Assembly (NCBI RefSeq): GCF_014779655.1
Contig: NZ_JACXYX010000016.1
Span: 1 to 64,000, forward strand
Source: Nocardioides ganghwensis
GTDB taxonomy: Bacteria > Actinomycetota > Actinomycetes > Propionibacteriales > Nocardioidaceae
Reading direction: 5' to 3'
Length of the DNA stretch: 64,000 nt
Shown: piece by piece, positions 57,924 to 64,000 of the stretch
How positions within the stretch are numbered: position 1 is the stretch's first letter
Layout: each line of letters begins with the position of its first letter
Program-made: the position numbers and the translations under genes
Notes under the pieces: generated by a model
Seen by the model: only the letters and a program-made list of their open reading frames with translations
What the model was told of the DNA's origin: nothing
Database searches by the model: none

Positions 57924-58409
57924 CTACGGCTCCAGGACCCGCTCGAACGCGGCGGTGGCCCCGCGCAGGTAGCGCTCGACCACGGCCTTCTCCTCCTCGC
58001 TGAAGGAGGCGTCGTGGCGGTCGAGCGCGGCGAACATCGGCATCAGGTGGCCGACGACCTCGCCGCGCCCGGAGTCGGTGATGTGGAGGTCGGTGCGCCG
58101 GCGGTCGAGCTCGTGCGGGCGGCGCTCGACGTGGCCGCGGGCGACCAGTCGGTCGACGATGCCGGTCGCGGCGGCGGTCGACACCTCGAGGCGTCGCGCC
58201 ACCTCGGCAGGGCCGATCTGCTCGCGGCTGAGGTGCTCGAGCGTCACCAGCTCGGTCTCGCTGAGTCCCGCCCGGCGCGCCACCACGTGGGTGACCCGGC
58301 TCCCCGCTGCGACGAGGTCGCGCAGCGCCAGGAGGGTCGGCGGCTGCGTGCGCTCCTGACCGCGCTCGGCCCACGCGGGAACCGTGTCGGACGGGTGCTG
58401 GTCGGTCAC
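57924..58409 (-). CDS. MarR family regulator
   Basis: A 161-residue winged-helix MarR protein: L-S-E-T-E-L-V-T-L-E-H-L-S, the recognition helix I-G-P-A-E-V-A-R-R-L-E-V-S-T-A-A-A-T-G-I and the wing R-R-P-H-E-L-D-R-R-R-T-D-L-H (D-R-R-x family motif). It is divergent from the MmpL transporter gene and probably represses it; the gap holds a repeated TAACTTG element at 58494-58519. GTG 58409 has GGAG about nine bases upstream. Confidence 0.85.
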   Translation of the reverse strand: MTDQHPSDTVPAWAERGQERTQPPTLLALRDLVAAGSRVTHVVARRAGLSETELVTLEHLSREQIGPAEVARRLEVSTAAATGIVDRLVARGHVERRPHELDRRRTDLHITDSGRGEVVGHLMPMFAALDRHDASFSEEEKAVVERYLRGATAAFERVLEP

Positions 58410-58493
58410 GCGAGGGCTCTCCGCTGTCGGGGTCGTCTGGTGCGGCGGTCCAGGGGTGGCGGTGCCGCGGCTTGCCACCGTACCCACTCTACC

Positions 58494-58519
58494 GTTAACT
58501 TGATAAGTAACTTGGTTAG
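58494..58519. promoter_or_regulatory. MarR operator candidate
   Basis: GTTAACTTGATAAGTAAC (58494-58511) has ACTT/AAGT arms, and TAACTTGATAAG is repeated as TAACTTGGTTAG starting at 58508. It is the only AT-rich stretch between the divergent MarR and MmpL genes. Confidence 0.55.
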
Positions 58520-58562
58520 CAATCACCTTCCCTAGCGATCTCCCAGCATCCCGAGGATTCCC

Positions 58563-60659
58563 GTGTCCCAGCCCCGCCCTCCCGCGCCCGCTCGCGCCAT
58601 CACCGGTCCTCGCGTCGCGTGGCTCGTGGCCCTCGTGCCCCTCCTGATGGCACTCGCCGTGATCGCCTTCCTGCCCGAGGGCGAGAGGGAGGGATCCCCG
58701 GTCGACACCCTGCCCGCGGGCGCCGACAGCACGCTCGCGGTCGAGCTCTCCGAGCAGCTGCCCGAGGACGAGGGACAGGTCGCCATCGTGCTGTGGACGG
58801 CCGAGTCCGGCGAGCTCGACGAGTCCGTGCGCGGCGAGCTCACCGAGCAGGGGCTCGCCCTCCTCGCCGCCGCCGGCGGCGAGGGCCAGGGCGGGGCTCC
58901 CGACGGGCCGCCCGGAGGAGGCGAGGGCCAGCAGTCCCCCGTCGTCGTGGCCGAGGACGGGACGGCCGCGTTCGTCGCGGTCCCCGTGACCTCCACGTCC
59001 GCGACCGACAACATCGACAAGGTCGAGGAGCTGCGCGACCAGCTGCGCGACGACGCCCCCGACGGCGTCGAGGTCCAGGTGACCGGGCCGGCCGGCATCC
59101 AGGCCGACATCGGCCAGGTCTTCGACGGCGCGGACATCCGGCTGCTCGCCGCCACTGCCGCGATCGTGGCGCTCCTGCTGATCATCACCTACCGCAGCCC
59201 GGTCCTCTGGCTGGTGCCGCTGGCCGTCGTGGGCATCGCGGACCGCTTCGCGGCCATCATCGCCACCAACGTGCTCGAGGTCGCGGGCGTCGCCTGGGAC
59301 GAGTCGACCGTCGGCATCCTGAGCGTGCTGGTCTTCGGCGCGGGCACCGACTACGCCCTGCTGCTCATCTCCCGCTACCGCGACGAGCTCAAGACCACCG
59401 ACTCGCGCCACGACGCGATGGCGCGGGCGCTCTCGCGGACCTTCGAGGCCGTGCTCTCCAGCGCGACGACCGTCGTGCTCGGCCTGCTGACCCTGCTGCT
59501 CTCCGCGATCCCGACCACCCGCGGACTCGGGCTGGCCTGCGCGGTCGGCGTGGTGATCGCCGCGACCTTCGCGCTCGTGGTGCTCCCGGCCGCGCTCGTG
59601 CTGTTCGGCCGGTGGGTGTTCTGGCCGCGGGTGCCGCACGTCGGCGACGCCGTGCTGGTCGACTCGCGCGGCGTGTGGCGCCGCGTCGGCGATGCCGTGG
59701 CCCGCCGCCCGCGCACGTTCGTGGCCGGCACGGTGGCCGGTCTCGCCCTGCTCGCCGTCGGCACCACCTCGATCACGACCGGCCTCGACCCGGCCGACCA
59801 GTTCCTCCAGCGGCCCGAGGCCATCGCGGCCGCCGAGCGCCTCGGCGAGTCCTTCCCGGCCGGCACCTCCGACCCGGTCCAGGTCGTCAGCCGCGCGGAG
59901 CCCGAGCAGGTGCTCGCCGCGGTGGAGGGGGTCGACGGGGTCGACTCCGCCCGGATCTCGACCAGCGCCGACGGCATCGCCCGCATCGACGCCGTCCCCG
60001 ACGCCGCGCCGGGCAGCGACGCCGCCCAGACGGTCGTGCTCGACGTCCGCGACGCGGTCGCCGACCTCGACGACACCCACGTCGGCGGGGGTGACGCCGA
60101 GGCGCTCGACGCCGCCGACTACGCCGCCCAGGACCGGCTGCTGATCCTCCCGCTCATCCTGCTGCTCGTGCTCGGAGCCCTCGTGCTGCTGCTGCGCTCG
60201 GTGGTGGCACCGCTCCTACTCGTCGCGACGGTCCTAGCGACGTACGCCGCGAGCATGGGCGCGTCCTGGTGGCTGTTCCAGTGGGTCTTCGACTTCCCGG
60301 CGATGGACACCGGGGTGCCGCTCCTGGCGTTCCTGTTCCTCGTCGCGCTCGGCGTCGACTACAACATCTTCCTCGTCACCCGGGCCCGCGAGGAGGCGCG
60401 CGAGCACGGCACCCGTACGGGCATGCTCCGCGCGCTGACCGCCACCGGCGGCGTCATCACCAGCGCCGGCATCCTGCTCGCCGCGGTCTTCGCCGTCCTC
60501 GGCGTGCTGCCGCTGGTCGTGCTCGCCCAGCTCGGCGCGATCATCTTCGTCGGCGTGCTGCTCGACACGCTCGTCGTCCGCACGGTGCTGGTCCCGGCCC
60601 TCGCCCTGACCCTCGGCGAGAAGTTCTGGTGGCCTCGGAAGGTCGGGCCCGCCGCCTGA
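58563..60659 (+). CDS. MMPL family (RND) transporter
   Basis: A 698-residue protein with two repeats of one helix, an extracellular domain and five helices, the RND/MmpL arrangement. Proton-path motifs are G-A-G-T-D-Y-A-L-L-L-I-S-R-Y-R-D-E in the first half and A-L-G-V-D-Y-N-I-F-L-V-T-R-A-R-E-E in the second, both with the D-Y pair. The first periplasmic loop has a low-complexity G-G-E-G-Q-G-G-A-P-D insert. MmpL proteins export lipids, siderophores or drugs; the substrate here is unknown. GTG 58563 has GAGGA six bases upstream. Regulated probably by the divergent MarR. Confidence 0.9.
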   Translation: MSQPRPPAPARAITGPRVAWLVALVPLLMALAVIAFLPEGEREGSPVDTLPAGADSTLAVELSEQLPEDEGQVAIVLWTAESGELDESVRGELTEQGLALLAAAGGEGQGGAPDGPPGGGEGQQSPVVVAEDGTAAFVAVPVTSTSATDNIDKVEELRDQLRDDAPDGVEVQVTGPAGIQADIGQVFDGADIRLLAATAAIVALLLIITYRSPVLWLVPLAVVGIADRFAAIIATNVLEVAGVAWDESTVGILSVLVFGAGTDYALLLISRYRDELKTTDSRHDAMARALSRTFEAVLSSATTVVLGLLTLLLSAIPTTRGLGLACAVGVVIAATFALVVLPAALVLFGRWVFWPRVPHVGDAVLVDSRGVWRRVGDAVARRPRTFVAGTVAGLALLAVGTTSITTGLDPADQFLQRPEAIAAAERLGESFPAGTSDPVQVVSRAEPEQVLAAVEGVDGVDSARISTSADGIARIDAVPDAAPGSDAAQTVVLDVRDAVADLDDTHVGGGDAEALDAADYAAQDRLLILPLILLLVLGALVLLLRSVVAPLLLVATVLATYAASMGASWWLFQWVFDFPAMDTGVPLLAFLFLVALGVDYNIFLVTRAREEAREHGTRTGMLRALTATGGVITSAGILLAAVFAVLGVLPLVVLAQLGAIIFVGVLLDTLVVRTVLVPALALTLGEKFWWPRKVGPAA

Positions 60660-60685
60660 CCCGGGGGCGCGGCCCGGCCTCCCGG

Positions 60686-60745
60686 GGACTCCCCGCTCGA
60701 GCGGGGAGTCCGCCACTTCGAGGCCTTCACAACCCCCACGAAGTG
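60686..60745. terminator. Bidirectional terminator: 26-bp perfect palindrome plus hairpin
   Basis: GGACTCCCCGCTC/GAGCGGGGAGTCC (60686-60711) is a perfect palindrome, followed by CACTTCG (60714-60720) pairing with CGAAGTG (60739-60745). They lie between the convergent MmpL and malic enzyme genes. The rest of 60660-60821 holds no gene. Confidence 0.75.
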
Positions 60746-60821
60746 TCGGACTTCCCCACCAGGTGGGACGTCACGCGGGCATCGCGAGGCCCGTACGACG
60801 CCGCGCGGGCGCCGGCGTACG

Positions 60822-62201
<1,380 letters not shown>

Positions 62202-62250
62202 GCCCCAGACCCTCCCCCGCTCGCGGGGTTACGGGCAAGTCACCTCGGTC

Positions 62251-62256
62251 TAGGCT
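62251..62256 (+). promoter_or_regulatory. -10 element of small GNAT gene, leaderless
   Basis: TAGGCT, six bases, then GTG 62263. Confidence 0.5.
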
Positions 62257-62262
62257 CGGGTT

Positions 62263-62541
62263 GTGGACACAGAGTTCATCGACGCCCCCGACCACCACCG
62301 CTACGAGCTGCGCTCCGGCGACGAGCTGGTCGGCTTCATCGACTACCGCGTGCACGGCGACCTCATCCGTCTCCTGCACACCGAGGTGCTGCCCGCCTTC
62401 AACGGCCAGGGCCACGCCGGCACGCTCGCGCGCTCCGCGCTCGACGACGCCCGCACCCGCGGCCTGTCGGTGGACCCCGTCTGCCCCTACGTCGCGGCCT
62501 ACATCGACAAGCACCCGGAGTACGCCGACCTCCGCGCCTGA
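62263..62541 (+). CDS. Small GNAT-like protein (YjdJ/NAT domain type)
   Basis: A 92-residue single-domain protein of the compact GNAT family: Y-E-L-R-S-G-D-E-L-V-G-F-I-D-Y-R then L-L-H-T-E-V-L-P-A-F-N-G-Q-G-H-A-G-T-L-A (acetyl-CoA pyrophosphate loop Q-G-x-A-G-x-L) and V-C-P-Y-V-A-A-Y-I-D-K-H-P-E-Y-A-D-L. The last C-P-Y-V-A-x-Y-I-x-x-H-P-E motif is the signature of this small subfamily. Acceptor unknown. The GTG start is set by the leaderless -10. Confidence 0.9.
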   Translation: MDTEFIDAPDHHRYELRSGDELVGFIDYRVHGDLIRLLHTEVLPAFNGQGHAGTLARSALDDARTRGLSVDPVCPYVAAYIDKHPEYADLRA

Positions 62542-62588
62542 GCACCCTGCGGCTCGCGGGTCTGCCCGGCCGCCCCCGGGGGAAGCCC

Positions 62589-62594
62589 TATAGT
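62589..62594 (+). promoter_or_regulatory. -10 element of K+ channel operon
   Basis: TATAGT lies 35 bases before ATG 62630, leaving a short leader with a GGGGGG Shine-Dalgarno; unlike most neighbours this operon is not leaderless. Confidence 0.5.
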
Positions 62595-62629
62595 CGCCGC
62601 GACAGCGCGGTGAGAGCGGGGGGTACGCC

Positions 62630-63199
62630 ATGGCCGAGGTGGCCGACGAGGTCGACGAGGCGGACGCGGTCGTCGCGCGACGACTCGGGTTCGTGATCCG
62701 TCCGTTGCAGGCGCTGGTCAACGCGCCGCACCTGCTCGTGCTGCTCATCGTCGGCATCTGGGTGGCGTGCTCGCTGGTCTACGCCCTCCTCGAGGACAAG
62801 GGCCCGATCGAGGGCCTCTGGTGGGGCATCGTCACCGGCTCGACGGTCGGCTACGGCGACTTCTACCCCTCCTCGACCACCGGTCGGGCCGTAGGCGCGG
62901 TCCTCATCGTGTCGATGCTGGTGCTCGTGCCGATCGCCATCGGCCACGTCATCGCCAACCTCGTCTTCGACAAGGAGTCGCTCGCCGTGGCGACCGTCCT
63001 CGAGGACGTCCACGAGCGCATCGACCGTCTCGAGCACCTGACGCTGGCCTCGCTGGAGGCGCAGCACGGTCGCGAGTGGCTCGAGCAGCGGCTCGCCGAG
63101 CACGAGGCCGCGGACGCGGCCACCGTCGACGTCGCCGAGCAGATGCTCGCGATGTTCCAGCCCAAGCACGACCAGGACCCCTCCGGAGGCTCCCGATGA
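62630..63199 (+). CDS. Two-helix potassium channel protein
   Basis: A 189-residue ion channel subunit. Two membrane helices (about residues 32-50 and 85-110) flank a pore loop with the selectivity filter T-V-G-Y-G-D, diagnostic of K+ channels. The C-terminal 75 residues are a charged coiled coil (L-E-D-V-H-E-R-I-D-R-L-E-H-L) without an RCK domain, perhaps for tetramer assembly. Its stop overlaps the next ATG (ATGA). It opens an operon with a lipoprotein and a DUF350 membrane protein, a combination seen in bacterial membrane-stress loci. Confidence 0.9.
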   Translation: MAEVADEVDEADAVVARRLGFVIRPLQALVNAPHLLVLLIVGIWVACSLVYALLEDKGPIEGLWWGIVTGSTVGYGDFYPSSTTGRAVGAVLIVSMLVLVPIAIGHVIANLVFDKESLAVATVLEDVHERIDRLEHLTLASLEAQHGREWLEQRLAEHEAADAATVDVAEQMLAMFQPKHDQDPSGGSR

Positions 63200-63582
63200 C
63201 CACGCCCGCCCGTCGCCGCATGCGGTCCTCCAGCATCTCGCTGGGCATCACCGCGCTGATGGCCAGCAGCCTCACGGGGTGCTCCTCCAGCGCCGACTAC
63301 GCCGCGGTGTGCGTCGACCCCGAGACCCAGGAGCGCGTCGACGACGACCAGTGCGACGACGACTCCGACTACAACGGCGGCGGCTCCGGCTTCTTCTGGT
63401 ACTACCTGGGCGCCAGCTCGCGGATCCCCGCTGTCGGCCAGACGACCTCGGGCGGCACCTTCAGCGGCAGCACGCTCAACGGCACGGTGCAGCGCGGCGG
63501 CCTGCCCACCACCGGCGGCTCCACCGTCAAGTCCGCCACCACCAAGGGCGGGTTCGGCGGCAGCTCGCGCGGCTTCGGCTGA
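63196..63582 (+). CDS. Lipoprotein, acidic/glycine-rich, hypothetical
   Basis: A 128-residue lipoprotein: basic N-terminus, lipobox L-T-G-C near residue 29, then an acidic cysteine-bearing part (V-C-V-D-P-E-T-Q-E-R-V-D-D-D-Q-C-D-D-D) and a Gly/Ser/Thr-rich C-terminal half (G-G-F-G-G-S-S-R-G-F-G). The two cysteines may pair. By position between a K+ channel and DUF350 it parallels the YjfM-type lipoprotein of the E. coli yjf operon, though I see no sequence match. Start coupled to the channel stop. Confidence 0.65.
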   Translation: MTTPARRRMRSSSISLGITALMASSLTGCSSSADYAAVCVDPETQERVDDDQCDDDSDYNGGGSGFFWYYLGASSRIPAVGQTTSGGTFSGSTLNGTVQRGGLPTTGGSTVKSATTKGGFGGSSRGFG

Positions 63583-63634
63583 GCCCACCTGCCCCGTCCC
63601 GACCACCACGACAGCCCGCTCCCAGGAGACACCC

Positions 63635-64000
63635 GTGACCGACCTGATCAACGCCCTGCTCCACGCCGTCGCGTACGCCCTCGTCGGCGGCGCGATGCTC
63701 GTCGTCGCCTACTACGTCCTCGACCTGGCCACTCCCGGCCATCTCGGCACCCACCTGCGCGGCGTCGACGAGAACGGCAACGAGTCGGTGCACGCCCACT
63801 CCAAGGGCGCCGGCGTCGTGACGTCGGCCTGGCTGGTCTCCAACGCGGCGGTGCTGTTCACCGCGATCTGGACCAACGGCGCGACCTCGCTCGGCTGGGC
63901 GCTGGGGTGGACGGTGTCCTTCGGCATCGTCGGCATCGCCCTCAACACGCTGATGTTCTTCGCCGTCGAGGCGATCACCCCGGGCAACCTGCGCCAGATC
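63635..64000 (+). CDS. DUF350 (YjfL-like) membrane protein, 5' part (cut by window edge)
   Basis: The first 122 residues of a membrane protein with helices at about 8-28, 60-80 and 90-112 and the DUF350 outline (N-x-L-x-H-A-V-A-Y-A-L-V-G, long V-A-Y-Y-V-L-D-L segment). YjfL-type proteins come as four-helix units, often duplicated, next to PspA-like or glutathionylspermidine-type genes. GTG 63635 has AGGAG eight bases upstream. The frame is open to the window end, so the remaining helices and the operon partners are not visible. Confidence 0.8.
   Translation, partial: MTDLINALLHAVAYALVGGAMLVVAYYVLDLATPGHLGTHLRGVDENGNESVHAHSKGAGVVTSAWLVSNAAVLFTAIWTNGATSLGWALGWTVSFGIVGIALNTLMFFAVEAITPGNLRQI

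Overview
The window is very GC-rich and densely packed. It has many GTG starts and many promoters that abut the start codon. The gene content points to an actinobacterium of the Nocardioidaceae type: a polyphosphate glucokinase, a SARP regulator, an EspC/YbaB type VII secretion cassette, an AlkB-rubredoxin fusion, and the methylcrotonyl-CoA carboxylase/HMG-CoA lyase operon. Nocardioides is my inference from content and style, not a database result. I saw no tRNA, rRNA, CRISPR array or prophage. The only mobile-element remnant is the 3' end of an IS110-type transposase at the left edge.

Layout. 1-13.9 kb: transposase tail, UBP zinc-finger protein, secreted M15-like peptidase, LysE exporter, a TerC protein behind a yybP-ykoY (Mn2+) riboswitch, a flavin disulfide reductase, a tandem 132-bp repeat, an AAA ATPase, an Fpg/Nei glycosylase, a ClpX-type zinc-finger/HTH protein, a lipoprotein, Aat transferase, an RTX-repeat protein, an EcsC protein, and a small membrane/lipoprotein operon with a frameshift. 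13.9-17.3 kb: three overlapping sulfotransferase paralogues, the middle one lacking the PAPS-binding loop. 17.4-25.5 kb: leucine-degradation operon (carboxylase beta and alpha, HMG-CoA lyase), a two-component system, and a TetR regulator whose promoter carries the same palindrome as the carboxylase promoter; then ferritin. 25.5-36.3 kb: SWIM/SNF2 pair, dipeptidase, drug exporter, a small type VII secretion cassette, a PH-like membrane protein, and a RecQ helicase with a phosphoribosyltransferase-like tail.

36.4-45.7 kb: a GDSL hydrolase, two secreted beta-sandwich proteins and a GNAT enzyme, preceded by a large SARP regulator. The gap between regulator and operon holds heptamer direct repeats at 10-11 bp spacing, the format SARPs bind. 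Then a ComB-like phosphatase and a universal stress protein. 45.7-54.7 kb: M13 peptidase, secreted beta-propeller-like protein, quinone oxidoreductase, M15 lipoprotein peptidase, exporter, M28 aminopeptidase. 54.8-57.0 kb: alkane hydroxylase and its TetR regulator, with two matching 25-bp palindromes in the alkB promoter. 57.1-64.0 kb: polyphosphate glucokinase, MarR/MmpL pair, malic enzyme, a small GNAT, and the start of a K+ channel/lipoprotein/DUF350 operon cut by the window end.

The most interesting points are regulatory logic readable from the sequence (riboswitch with mutually exclusive pairings, paired TetR operators, SARP heptads) and the sulfotransferase triad with a degenerate middle member.
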